Assembly: GCA_965213595.1 (NCBI GenBank)
Contig: CBDBZO010000004.1
Span: 620,001 to 684,000, forward strand
Length of the DNA: 64,000 bases
Origin: JBCCFC01 sp965213595
Lineage (GTDB): Bacteria; Chloroflexota; Anaerolineae; Caldilineales; Caldilineaceae
Direction of reading: 5' to 3'
A program made the position numbers and the translations under genes. Each line of letters opens with the position of its first letter. Within the stretch, counting starts at the first letter, position 1. The notes below the pieces were generated by a model that was not told the DNA's origin, did no database searches, and saw only the letters and a list, made by a program, of their open reading frames with translations. Below are positions 31,216-39,480 of the stretch, in pieces.

Positions 31216-32031
31216 TCACTGCGCCAAGCGCCCAAACCACTTCCAATACGAGACCGGCGTCAGCCGCGCGATGGCGGAGACCAGCCGCGCATCGCGACCG
31301 ACCAGCACGCGCGGTCGCCGCTGCTCAACGCCCTTGACAATCGCCTCGCCCGCCACCGCTGGCGACAGGGTGAGCAGCCGTTTGGCACTTTTCTTCATTT
31401 GCGCTCGCTCCTCTGCGCCAATGGCTGCGGAGAAACGAGCATCTTGAGCGATCCGAGTCGCCACGCCGCCCGGATGCACCACGGTGACGCCGACGTTCGT
31501 GCCCGCCAGCTCGTGGCGCAGCGATTCGGAGAAGCCGCGCACGGCAAATTTGCTGGCCCCATACGCCGTTAGCCCCGGCGGCGCCAGCAGGCCCCAGACG
31601 CTGGACGTGTTGACGATGCGCGCGTCGTCGCTCTTTTGCAGCACGGGCAGAAAGGCGCGCGTCATGCGCACGACGCCGTAGAAGTTGATGTTGAAAAGCC
31701 AGTCGTAGTTGGCCTCGCTGATCTGCTCAAAGGTGCCCTCGACGGCGACGCCCGCATTGTTGAAGAGCAGGTCCACCCCTTCGTGCTCGCCAAGCACCTT
31801 CTCCGGATAGGCGGCGACGGCGTCGCGGTCGCCCACGTCGAGCCGGTGGCAGCTTGCACGCACGCTGTGGCGGGCGACCAGTTCGCCCGTTTCGGCTAAG
31901 CCCGCTTCGTTCACGTCCGACAGCGCGAGGTGGCAGCCCCGCTGCGCCAGCGACAGCGCCAGCGCGCGCCCCATGCCGCCGGCCGCCCCCGTGACCACCG
32001 CCGTGCAGTCTCGCAGCTGCATCGGGCTCAT
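31216..32031 (-). CDS. Short-chain dehydrogenase/reductase of the monooxygenase operon
   Basis: 271 aa. Cofactor loop TGAAGGMG, Asp in LSDVNE after the second strand (NAD preference), NNAG, catalytic Ser in NTSSVWG and YGASK. It is the last gene of a minus-strand operon: hydrolase, flavin monooxygenase, SDR; its ATG overlaps the monooxygenase stop by four bases (ATGA). Similar sets in Mycobacterium (the mymA locus) process fatty or ketone substrates, so this enzyme may provide or remove the ketone handled by the monooxygenase. That link is inference. Confidence 0.9.
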   Translation of the reverse strand: MSPMQLRDCTAVVTGAAGGMGRALALSLAQRGCHLALSDVNEAGLAETGELVARHSVRASCHRLDVGDRDAVAAYPEKVLGEHEGVDLLFNNAGVAVEGTFEQISEANYDWLFNINFYGVVRMTRAFLPVLQKSDDARIVNTSSVWGLLAPPGLTAYGASKFAVRGFSESLRHELAGTNVGVTVVHPGGVATRIAQDARFSAAIGAEERAQMKKSAKRLLTLSPAVAGEAIVKGVEQRRPRVLVGRDARLVSAIARLTPVSYWKWFGRLAQ

Positions 32032-33575
32032 GCGGCGACTCGCTTTCCAGTCGAATGTTCCACAGCACGTTCAACTTCAGCCAAACGCTCCGCTTGTCGC
32101 GTGCCCTCGCCGCGCCGCCGAAACTCCATCGCCCCGTCGTTGACGCCGCTCATCCGCAAGTCCACCAGGTCGAGCAGGTAGTTCTGGTTGATCTTCCACG
32201 GCTTTTTGTCGCTCTGGCGGGGCAGCGAATTGACCGCGCGCTGAATGTAGCCGGAGGTTAGGTCAACGGCGGGGCGCTCGCTGAGCGACAGCCCCTCGCG
32301 CCGCGGCGTGCACTGGTCGTACCCGTGGCGATCCATGTAGTTGAGCAGCCGGCAGACGTATTGCGCAATCAGCTCACACTTGAGCGTCCACGAGGAGTTG
32401 GTGTAGCCAAAGGCCGAGGCGAGGTTGGGCACATTGCTGTACATCATGCCCTTGTAGCTCATCGTCTCGGCCAACTCCACGGGGCGGCCGTCCACCACGA
32501 GCTCCATACCGCCCATCAGCTGCACCTTCAATCCCGTGGCCGCCACGACCAGGTCGGCGTCGAGCGTTTCGCCCGAGCGCAGGCGAATGCCCGTCTCGGT
32601 AAACGATTCAACGTGGTCGGTGACGACCGACGCTTTGCCCGACTTGATCGCCTTGAAGAGATCGCCATCGGGCACGAGGCAGACGCGCTGATCCCACGGA
32701 TTGTAGGTGGGCGTAAAGTGGGTCTCGACATCGTAATCGGAGCCCAGCGCTTCCTGCACGTACTTGATCATCGCCTGCTTGGTCAGCCCGGGCAGGCGGC
32801 GGGCAAACTGGTAGTAGTAGATGCCCTCCAGAATATACTTCCAGCGGGTGAGCCAGCGGGCCATCTTGTCCGGGAAACGGCGCGCAAACCAGTCGGCGAT
32901 CTTGTCCTCCGAGGGGCGGGCGGCAATGTAGGAGGGCGAGCGCTGCAGCATGGTGATGTGCTCGGTCTTGTCCGCCATGGCCGGGATCAGCGTCACGGCC
33001 GTTGCGCCGCTGCCGATCACCACGACGCGCTTGTTGCGGTAGTCCAAATCTTCCGGCCACTGCTGTGGGTGGACAATGCGACCGGTAAACTGCTCCATGT
33101 GGGGCCAGTCGGGCATGTGGCCCTGTTGGTAGCTGTAGTAGCCGCTGCACATGTAGAGAAAGCTGCAGGTAAAGCGCACCGGCGTTTGCTCCGGCCCTTG
33201 CTCGGCCTCGACGGTCCAGCGCGCGTCATCCGTCGACCAGCTGGCGCGGCGCACCATGTGGTTGAAGCGGATGTGCTCGTCGATCTCGAACTTTTCCGCT
33301 GTTTCGTTGATGTAGCTTAAAATCGACGGCCCGTCGGCAATGGCCTGTGGATCGGACCAGGGGTGGAAGCCGTAGCCCAGCGTGTGCATGTCCGAATCCG
33401 AACGGATGCCGGGGTAGCGGAACAAATCCCACGTGCCGCCCAGGGCCTCGCGCCCTTCGAGCACGGCATAGCTCTTCGTCGGGCACTGCGTCTGCACGTA
33501 GTAAGCCCCGCTGATGCCGGAAAGCCCCGCGCCGACGATGATGACGTCGAAATGTTCAGGAGAGTGTTCAGCCAT
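32028..33575 (-). CDS. Flavin-containing monooxygenase, Baeyer-Villiger type
   Basis: 515-aa FAD/NADPH class B monooxygenase. FAD loop GAGLSGIS near residue 13, conserved GGTWDLFRYPGIRSD, the Baeyer-Villiger fingerprint F-x-G-x3-H-x3-W-P as FTGRIVHPQQWP, NADPH loop VIGSGATAV and the late GDLFKAI/ATGLKVQ segments. Proteins of this type oxidise ketones to esters or lactones, or add oxygen to heteroatoms. It overlaps the upstream hydrolase gene by 8 bases and the downstream SDR gene by 4 bases, a tightly coupled operon. The C-terminal ~80 residues are polar and end near ERAVEHSTG. Confidence 0.92.
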   Translation of the reverse strand: MAEHSPEHFDVIIVGAGLSGISGAYYVQTQCPTKSYAVLEGREALGGTWDLFRYPGIRSDSDMHTLGYGFHPWSDPQAIADGPSILSYINETAEKFEIDEHIRFNHMVRRASWSTDDARWTVEAEQGPEQTPVRFTCSFLYMCSGYYSYQQGHMPDWPHMEQFTGRIVHPQQWPEDLDYRNKRVVVIGSGATAVTLIPAMADKTEHITMLQRSPSYIAARPSEDKIADWFARRFPDKMARWLTRWKYILEGIYYYQFARRLPGLTKQAMIKYVQEALGSDYDVETHFTPTYNPWDQRVCLVPDGDLFKAIKSGKASVVTDHVESFTETGIRLRSGETLDADLVVAATGLKVQLMGGMELVVDGRPVELAETMSYKGMMYSNVPNLASAFGYTNSSWTLKCELIAQYVCRLLNYMDRHGYDQCTPRREGLSLSERPAVDLTSGYIQRAVNSLPRQSDKKPWKINQNYLLDLVDLRMSGVNDGAMEFRRRGEGTRQAERLAEVERAVEHSTGKRVAA

Positions 33576-34605
33576 TATCTACTGCCCTTTCCAAAGCGTG
33601 CGAGGTTGCAGATTGCGCGGCTGCGTGCTCCGCCTGTTCGGGAGGAGCGAGACCGTCCAGCCAGCTAAACAATTCATCAAAGACGCGCTCGCGCACGTCC
33701 GACCGCGACAGCACGAGGTCGTGCAGCCCATCTTCGATTTCGACGACCTTGACGTTTGGCCCCAAACGTCGGCTTCCCTCACGGATGTGCTCGACGTTGA
33801 GCACGCCGTCGCCCGCCTGAAAATCGGGCCGCCACTGCTTGCCGCGCACGGTCTTGTCCGAGTGCATCACCAACACCGGGCACGCAATCGAGAGCCCGCC
33901 GCGCACGCGCTGGTGGGCGCGCGAGATCGCACGGAACCAGCCCGCGTAGTGGGTCAACCCGTTCATGGGTCGGTAGCGGGAGTCCATTGCCCATTCCCCC
34001 CGATGGTCGGCGTGGATGCTCTCCATGTAGGGGTTGCCGCCCTGCTCCTCGATCGGCAAATAGGGAAAGAGCGGCGCCAGCCAGGTGGACGCGCGAACGA
34101 CCCATCTCGTTTGAGTATCCAGGTTGAAATCAAAGAAGGGGCTGTTGAGAAACAGGGCGTCGATGCGCCCCTTCTCCGCGCCTTCGTCCGCGTAGAGCGC
34201 GGAGGTCAACCCGCCGGTGGAGTGGCCGCTGAGCACGACCCAATCGTTTTGGTCTTGCTCGGTGGCAATCAGCAGCGACGCGGAAATTTCGGGGAAATAC
34301 TCGCGCACATCCTTGCAGAAGGCCAGGCGCTGGCCCGCTCGCAGCGAGCGCCCGTACTTGCGCAGGTCGAGCGCGTAAAAGTTGAAGCCGCGCGCGTTGC
34401 ACTCGTCCGCCAGGTGGGTCTGGTAGAAGTAATCTAAATAGCCGTGGATGTAGAGAAAGGCCTTGCGCGCGGGCGTGGTCGCCCTGCGTCGCACCAGCGT
34501 TGCCTGCACCGGGCCAGCGTAATCATCGGGGAAGTCCAGCGTGGCGACCTCGAAGCCCGGAAGCTCTGAATCGGGTGACCACTGGGGAACGTGTTGAGTC
34601 ATCAT
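33568..34605 (-). CDS. Alpha/beta hydrolase (serine aminopeptidase S33 / lipase-like)
   Basis: 345-aa cytoplasmic alpha/beta hydrolase, first gene of the operon with a Baeyer-Villiger-type monooxygenase and an SDR. The nucleophile elbow is GHSTGG (VVLSGHSTGGLTS); the oxyanion region is LYIHGYLDYFYQTHLAD; Asp of VLVMHSDKTVRG and His of EDGLHDLVLSRS complete a plausible triad. A hydrolase in this position could cleave the ester produced by the monooxygenase. ATG 34605 is preceded by AGGATGA. The upstream 230 bases contain a short hairpin but no clear promoter. Confidence 0.88.
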   Translation of the reverse strand: MMTQHVPQWSPDSELPGFEVATLDFPDDYAGPVQATLVRRRATTPARKAFLYIHGYLDYFYQTHLADECNARGFNFYALDLRKYGRSLRAGQRLAFCKDVREYFPEISASLLIATEQDQNDWVVLSGHSTGGLTSALYADEGAEKGRIDALFLNSPFFDFNLDTQTRWVVRASTWLAPLFPYLPIEEQGGNPYMESIHADHRGEWAMDSRYRPMNGLTHYAGWFRAISRAHQRVRGGLSIACPVLVMHSDKTVRGKQWRPDFQAGDGVLNVEHIREGSRRLGPNVKVVEIEDGLHDLVLSRSDVRERVFDELFSWLDGLAPPEQAEHAAAQSATSHALERAVDNG

Positions 34606-34683
34606 TCATCCTAATGCGTTGTGTATGGTGGAGAACGAGCGCCGTCAGGGCCCCACCGCGCCAGAATCCCTGTGCTTGCGACC

Positions 34684-34704
34684 CGCTCTTGTCGAGCAAG
34701 AGCG
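34684..34704. other. Short perfect hairpin upstream of the hydrolase operon
   Basis: CGCTCTTG (34684-34691), five-base loop, CAAGAGCG (34697-34704). No T-run follows on either strand, so it may not be a terminator. The rest of 34606-34837 is AT-rich and holds no recognisable gene. Confidence 0.5.
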
Positions 34705-34837
34705 TAGCATAAACATGTTGTCGGGCTGTTCAAGTTTTAATAATCGTGGAATCCATGTATAGCGTATGTTATGCTTTCTTACAACGTGTGTCAAGTGTTA
34801 CACAGAATAGTGAAAGCTGAGGTTGCTCTAATCTCAC

Positions 34838-34996
34838 ATGGCAAATGGCTTCTATTTCTGCTATACTTCGAGCAGCCAGGATGTTTACCAAAACTTTTTC
34901 ACCGAGCCTGCTGTTCAAGATATTGTGGGTGTATACCAAATTCGTCTCCTTGTGTTTGATCCAGAGAGGCAGGAGATTGTGCAATGGATAAGCTGA
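34838..34996 (+). pseudogene. xisH: xisH remnant (3' third only)
   Basis: A 52-codon frame whose product (MANGFYFCYTSSSQDVYQNFF ... with IRLLVFDPERQEIVQWIS at the end) matches the C-terminal part of XisH proteins, which usually end in a similar LLVYDP...IVQWI and measure about 140 aa. The N-terminal nuclease-like part (normally with an EVK motif) is not found upstream, where stops occur in the frame. The stop codon overlaps the start of xisI (ATGGATAAGCTGA), the normal xisH-xisI arrangement, which supports the identification. Likely non-functional. Confidence 0.65.
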
Positions 34997-35319
34997 ATCA
35001 CTACCGAAGCATCATCAAGCAGCTGCTCTCGCAGCACGCGGAGCAGACATTGAGTTACGGCGAGATCGAAACGATTCCTATATTCGACGAACGGAGCGAT
35101 AGCTATTTGCTCTTGGATGTAGGGTGGAGTAAGACGGGCCGCGTCTACGCCGTGCCGCTGCATCTGCGGCTCAAGCAGGGCAAAGTTTGGATCGAACGGG
35201 ACAATACAGATGCGGAGATTGCCGAGGCGCTGCTGGCTGCTGGCGTACCAAGGGAGGACATCGTGCTCGGCTTTTACCGGCCAGAACGACGTAAGATTAC
35301 CGAGTTTGCGGTTGCTTGA
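34984..35319 (+). CDS. xisI: XisI family protein
   Basis: 111 aa, full length for XisI. Typical features are the opening MDKLNHYRSIIKQLLSQHA, the central DSYLLLDVGWSKTGRVYAVPLHLRLKQGKVWIERD and the ending LVAAGVPREDIVLGFYRPE-like segment followed by FAVA. XisI, with XisH, was first described as controlling excision of the fdxN element in heterocystous cyanobacteria, but pairs are widespread without such an element. Here its partner xisH is truncated. The gene opens an AT-richer island that continues with an OLD-like ATPase gene. Confidence 0.88.
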   Translation: MDKLNHYRSIIKQLLSQHAEQTLSYGEIETIPIFDERSDSYLLLDVGWSKTGRVYAVPLHLRLKQGKVWIERDNTDAEIAEALLAAGVPREDIVLGFYRPERRKITEFAVA

Positions 35320-35466
35320 GGTGAATTACTGGACAGGTTGGCTTTCACTGCGGTGAAGTGTGGCAATTAGAAGTAGGCAAGCGCAGCGGATCGGCTACGG
35401 TGCTCAGGCGGATTGCAAGTGTGTCAAATGTGTCACTGAATGATTTATCAGTAGAAGGAGAAAATT

Positions 35467-36918
35467 TTGGACATGCAAGAAATACAAAGAATTAAAGATC
35501 AATTTCACGGAGGGCAATGGTCGCAATTTCTGGAGAGACTAGAAATTTCCGGTTTACGTGGATGGCAAGGGCAGTCAGTACAATTCCGTTTTCCCGTCAC
35601 TGCGATCGTTGGCGAGAACGGCGCAGGCAAAAGTACCATCCTCAAAGTTGCCGCCTCAGCGTACGACCCTAAACAGGGTGCTGCATATTATCCGTCAGAT
35701 TTCTTTCTCAGCACTCACTGGGATCAAGTTAGTGATGTTTCACTTTCCTACCGTATTCGGCTAGGCGATGATACCCGCTCTTTTTCCATTAAGAAGCCTA
35801 ACAAGAGATGGAGCTATCCAGCAAAAAGATATCAGAGAGATGTATACTGGTTTGACGTTGCCAGAACCTTGCCGTTAGACGCATCAGCTGGTTATGCAAA
35901 AGTTGCAAAACTTGCGGCTGGGGAAGTATCAAATGAGGAGATCACCGAAGAATTTCGTAATCATCTCTCTCATATTTTAGGTCGTAACTATTCATCTGCT
36001 CGGTTCGCTTCACCAGATATCAATGCAGATCGAAAAGTAGGAGTGTTGGGGCGCGATTTTGGCGAAATATCCCAGTTTCACCAGGGAGCAGGAGAAGATA
36101 CAACGCTTGATCTTATTCAGGCTCTTCAATCAGTACAAAAATACTCATTGATAATAATCGATGAAGTTGAAGCTTCCCTTCATCCAAAAGCACAGCGTAG
36201 GCTCGCGCGTTTTCTCCTCAATCAAGCTCGCACAAAACGCGTGCAGGTCATTTTATCTACTCACAGCCCCTATATCCTTGAAGAATTGCCAACCGAAGCT
36301 AGAGTACTTCTGATTCCCGCAAACGATGGACCTAACATTGTATACGGTGCAAGTCCCGAATTTGCTCTTAGTCGCATCGATGACTCCGTACACCCTGAAG
36401 CCTTTGTTTATGTAGAAGATATAACTGCAAAAATCTGGCTTCGGGAAATTTTGGCTTCACATCCTGAAGGTGGTGATCTTCTTCCTAGAATTAAAATCAA
36501 CCCTGTAGGTCCTGCAAATGTAGTTACGTTAATGGGCAAACTCGCTCATGATCAAAAACTACCTCATCGTTCATTAGCTATTTTAGATGGAGATGCCGAT
36601 TCATCGGAAGGTTGCATGTTGCTACCCGGCAAAAGCGCACCGGAAAAAGTCGTGTTTCAAGACCTTCGAGATGCAGGATGGCCACAGTTAGATGCACGTT
36701 TCGGGATAGGTGCAGGCACCCTCCTAGGCTACTTGGAAGATGCTATGTTGACTCCTGATCATCATCAGTGGCCTAAACTTGTAGGAGATCGGGTTATCAA
36801 AAGTGCACAAAGTGTCTGGGAGGTCTTGACGACAGAATGGTGTCGCTCATGCATGACAGACTCTGAGAAAGCGCAAATTTTTGACTCTATTCAAAGTCTG
36901 CTCAGCCAGAAAAAATAA
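35467..36918 (+). CDS. OLD-like AAA ATPase with C-terminal TOPRIM-like domain
   Basis: 483 aa, clearly AT-richer than its surroundings. Walker A VGENGAGKST near residue 48, ABC-like signature region around FHQGAGEDT, Walker B LIIIDEVEASLHP near residue 228 and the STHSPYILEELP switch. The C-terminal third begins FVYVEDITAKIWLREIL (Glu as first TOPRIM acid) and has LAILDGDADSSEG near residue 373 (DxD), as in OLD-family nucleases. Such proteins act in phage defence (e.g. P2 OLD, GajA of Gabija), usually with a partner. The start is TTG 35467: AAGGAG ends six bases before it, while ATG 35473 would be 12 bases away. No helicase or second effector adjoins it. Confidence 0.82.
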   Translation: MDMQEIQRIKDQFHGGQWSQFLERLEISGLRGWQGQSVQFRFPVTAIVGENGAGKSTILKVAASAYDPKQGAAYYPSDFFLSTHWDQVSDVSLSYRIRLGDDTRSFSIKKPNKRWSYPAKRYQRDVYWFDVARTLPLDASAGYAKVAKLAAGEVSNEEITEEFRNHLSHILGRNYSSARFASPDINADRKVGVLGRDFGEISQFHQGAGEDTTLDLIQALQSVQKYSLIIIDEVEASLHPKAQRRLARFLLNQARTKRVQVILSTHSPYILEELPTEARVLLIPANDGPNIVYGASPEFALSRIDDSVHPEAFVYVEDITAKIWLREILASHPEGGDLLPRIKINPVGPANVVTLMGKLAHDQKLPHRSLAILDGDADSSEGCMLLPGKSAPEKVVFQDLRDAGWPQLDARFGIGAGTLLGYLEDAMLTPDHHQWPKLVGDRVIKSAQSVWEVLTTEWCRSCMTDSEKAQIFDSIQSLLSQKK

Positions 36919-36991
36919 GTACATTGGAGTGAAAAATTGGCTGGTATAGTGGCAATATAGAAAGTAATGCGTAACGATAGACTCTTTATAT

Positions 36992-36997
36992 TACTAT
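36992..36997 (+). promoter_or_regulatory. -10-like box six bases before the M20 peptidase start
   Basis: TACTAT (36992-36997) precedes ATG 37004 by six bases with no Shine-Dalgarno. No clear -35 box was found at the expected distance. Suggests a leaderless transcript. Confidence 0.35.
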
Positions 36998-37003
36998 GAC
37001 TCT

Positions 37004-38356
37004 ATGACTAACACATCCCCCACCTTCACCCACATCGATCAAAACCGCGACGCCTTCATCCAGCGCCTTATCGCCTACGTGGCCCAGCCCAGCATCAGCG
37101 CACAGGGCATTGGCATGGCGGAGACGGCGGACTTTCTGCTGGAGCAGTTGAACAGCCTGGGCATGGAGGCCCGGCTGCTGCCCAGCGCGGGCTGGCCCTT
37201 CGTCTTCGGCCAGCGGCTTGACGCGCCCGGCAAGCCGACCGTGCTGCTCTACGGCCACTACGACGTGCAGCCGCCGGAGCCGTTGAGCGAGTGGCTGTCG
37301 CCGCCCTTTGCGCCGGAAATCCGCAACGGGCGCATCTACGGCCGCGGCGTGGGCGACAACAAGGGGCAGCACTTTGCCCAGCTGCTTGCCATCGAGTCGC
37401 TGCTGGCGACGCACGACAAGCTGCCCTGCAACGTGCTCGTCCTGCTGGAAGGCGAAGAGGAGGTGGGGAGCCCGCACATCGCGGAGCTGGTGCAGACGCA
37501 CCGCGATTTGCTCAAGGCCGACCTCGTCGTCACCGCCGACGGACCGATGCGCGACGATACGCCGACGCTCTCGTTTGGCGTGCGCGGCGTGATGTCGTTT
37601 GAGCTGCGGGCAACCGGCGCGAATCAAGACCTGCATTCGGGCAACTGGGGCGGCGTCGTGCCCAACCCGCTGTGGACGCTGGTGCATCTGCTGGCGTCGA
37701 TGAAGGACGAGCAGGGGCGCATCCTGATCGAGGGCTTCTACGACGAAGTCGCGCCGCCAAGCGACTTGGAGCGGCAGGCGCTCGACAATTTGCCCGTCGA
37801 TGTCGATAGGGTCAAACGCAGCCTGGAAATCAATCACCTCGACGCCCCCATCGACCGCGCCTTCTACGACCGGCTTGCGCTCTGGCCCACGCTCACGATC
37901 AACGGTCTCCACGGCGGCTACGATGGGCCCAAATCCAAGACGGTGCTGCCCTCGCGCGCCGTGGCCAAATGCGACATTCGCCTGGTCGAGGCGATGACGC
38001 TGGCGGAGACGGCGCGTCGCGTCGAGGCGCACGTGAAGGAGCACGCGCCCGACGTCGAATTTATCCTGCTCAACGGCATGGAGCCGTCGAAGACGCCCTT
38101 TGAATCGCCCTTTGTCGAGCCGATCCGCGCCGCGCTTGAACAGGCGCAGGGCGAAGCGCCCGTCCTCGTGCCCGCCATGGGCGGCAGCCTGCCCAGCTAT
38201 GTGTGGACAAAGATTCTCGGTCTGCCCGCTTTTGGCACGCCCTACGCCAACACGGATGAGGGCAACCACGGACCCAACGAAAATCTCGAAGTCGAGCGCT
38301 TTATCCAGGGCATCAAGACGGGCGCGGCGCTGCTGCTGAATCTTGGCGCAATGTGA
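37004..38356 (+). CDS. M20 family metallopeptidase (dipeptidase type)
   Basis: 450-aa zinc dipeptidase/deacylase. Metal ligands: YGHYDVQPPEP (His), GRGVGDNKGQ (Asp), LLEGEEEVGSPH (Glu pair, catalytic base) and VTADGP. The lid domain follows (SFGVRGVMSFELRATG, DLHSGNWGGVVPNP) and the end NTDEGNHGPNEN carries the last His ligand. It resembles Dug1/CNDP-type dipeptidases. A DAAO-type oxidase gene follows three bases after the stop, so the two probably form an operon: release of amino acids from peptides, then oxidation. This coupling is an inference. Confidence 0.92.
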   Translation: MTNTSPTFTHIDQNRDAFIQRLIAYVAQPSISAQGIGMAETADFLLEQLNSLGMEARLLPSAGWPFVFGQRLDAPGKPTVLLYGHYDVQPPEPLSEWLSPPFAPEIRNGRIYGRGVGDNKGQHFAQLLAIESLLATHDKLPCNVLVLLEGEEEVGSPHIAELVQTHRDLLKADLVVTADGPMRDDTPTLSFGVRGVMSFELRATGANQDLHSGNWGGVVPNPLWTLVHLLASMKDEQGRILIEGFYDEVAPPSDLERQALDNLPVDVDRVKRSLEINHLDAPIDRAFYDRLALWPTLTINGLHGGYDGPKSKTVLPSRAVAKCDIRLVEAMTLAETARRVEAHVKEHAPDVEFILLNGMEPSKTPFESPFVEPIRAALEQAQGEAPVLVPAMGGSLPSYVWTKILGLPAFGTPYANTDEGNHGPNENLEVERFIQGIKTGAALLLNLGAM

Positions 38357-38359
38357 CGC

Positions 38360-39328
38360 ATGTCTGAACAAATCGTCGTGATTGGCGCGGGCATCATCGG
38401 CCTTACCTCCAGCCTGCGGCTGCGGCAGGCCGGATTCGAGGTGAGCGTGATCGCCAAAGCGCTGCCCGCGCAGACGACCTCCGCCGTAGCGGGGGCGTTT
38501 TGGTATCCCTACAAGGTAGCGCCGCCAGCGCGAACGCACGCCTGGGCGGAACGGACCTACCAGGAATATCTTCACCAAATAGAGCACGGCACGCCGGGCG
38601 TCCACCTGGTTACGGTTCACGAATTTTTTCGGCGTGAGTTGGCCACTCCTGCATGGGCAGGTTTAGTGCAGGATTTCCGCCCCCTCGCGCCAGCCGAGCT
38701 GCCCCAAGGCTTTGACTTTGGCATCGGCTTTTCAGCGCCGCTGATCGACACGACAGAATACCTGCCCCACCTCCACAGCGAGCTTGAGCGCGCGGGCGTA
38801 GAGATTGCCGTCCGCGCGCTTGACCAGATCGAGCCGCTCTTTGATGAGTATCGAACCGTCGTAAACTGTAGCGGAATCGGCGCCAAAACGCTGGCTGGAG
38901 ATGATGCGGTTTATCCAATTCGAGGCCAGGTCAAGCGCGTCGCCCCCGCTGTATGGGCGGACGCGCAGACGGAGCGCAAAATTTTGTTTTATCAGGAGGC
39001 CGACGCCGCGGCCTACGTGATTCCTCGCTCAAGCGACTGCGTTCTGGGCGGCACCTCCGAAGAGAACGACTGGGAGACAGCGCCCCGCGCTGCCGCGGCG
39101 ACACGCATCAGGCAGCGCTGCGAAATGCTTTGTCCAAGCGTGAGCGAACTGGCCGACGTTGCGGATGCCGTCGGGCTGCGGCCCGGTCGGGGCGAGGTGC
39201 GGCTGGAGGCGGAAGCGCCGTGCGCCGGTAGCCTGCTCATTCATAACTACGGCCACGGCGGGGCGGGTTTTACGCTCTGCTGGGCCTGTGCCGACGAGGT
39301 GGTGGAGATAATAGAAAATCCGTGGTGA
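38360..39328 (+). CDS. D-amino-acid-oxidase-like FAD-dependent oxidoreductase
   Basis: 322-aa FAD protein of the DAAO/DASPO family. N-terminal FAD loop VIGAGIIGL; further DAAO marks are the AVAGAFWYP segment (family motif near the flavin), VVNCSGIGAK, YPIRGQVKRV, AYVIPRSSDCVLGGT and the C-terminal signature AVGLRPGRGEVRLE ... IHNYGHGGAGFTLCWACA. It would oxidise a D-amino acid to the 2-oxo acid with H2O2 formation. No peroxisomal or secretion signal. It is three bases downstream of the M20 peptidase gene. Confidence 0.9.
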   Translation: MSEQIVVIGAGIIGLTSSLRLRQAGFEVSVIAKALPAQTTSAVAGAFWYPYKVAPPARTHAWAERTYQEYLHQIEHGTPGVHLVTVHEFFRRELATPAWAGLVQDFRPLAPAELPQGFDFGIGFSAPLIDTTEYLPHLHSELERAGVEIAVRALDQIEPLFDEYRTVVNCSGIGAKTLAGDDAVYPIRGQVKRVAPAVWADAQTERKILFYQEADAAAYVIPRSSDCVLGGTSEENDWETAPRAAAATRIRQRCEMLCPSVSELADVADAVGLRPGRGEVRLEAEAPCAGSLLIHNYGHGGAGFTLCWACADEVVEIIENPW

Positions 39329-39394
39329 ATAAAGGTCGGACTGTGTGATTGTGCATCAAATATCAACCAAATGCTTCGGCCAAAAAAATGCGAC

Positions 39395-39423
39395 TTGCCC
39401 CCTTTACAATTGTGGACTAGAAT
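39395..39423 (+). promoter_or_regulatory. Promoter of the sugar ABC transporter genes
   Basis: TTGCCC (39395-39400), 17 bases, TAGAAT (39418-39423). The leader of about 50 bases ends in AGGAG six bases before ATG 39481. Confidence 0.55.
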
Positions 39424-39480
39424 ACAACCGCCTCCCCAGTTTCTCAACGACACAATTCAATAACCCTCAGGAGAATCTCA

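Noticed and set aside
36986..38620. A 544-codon open frame on the minus strand opposite the M20 peptidase and oxidase genes
   Set aside because: It is antisense to two well-supported genes, its product is rich in Arg, His, Gly and Gln without recognisable domains, and such frames are expected opposite GC-rich genes.
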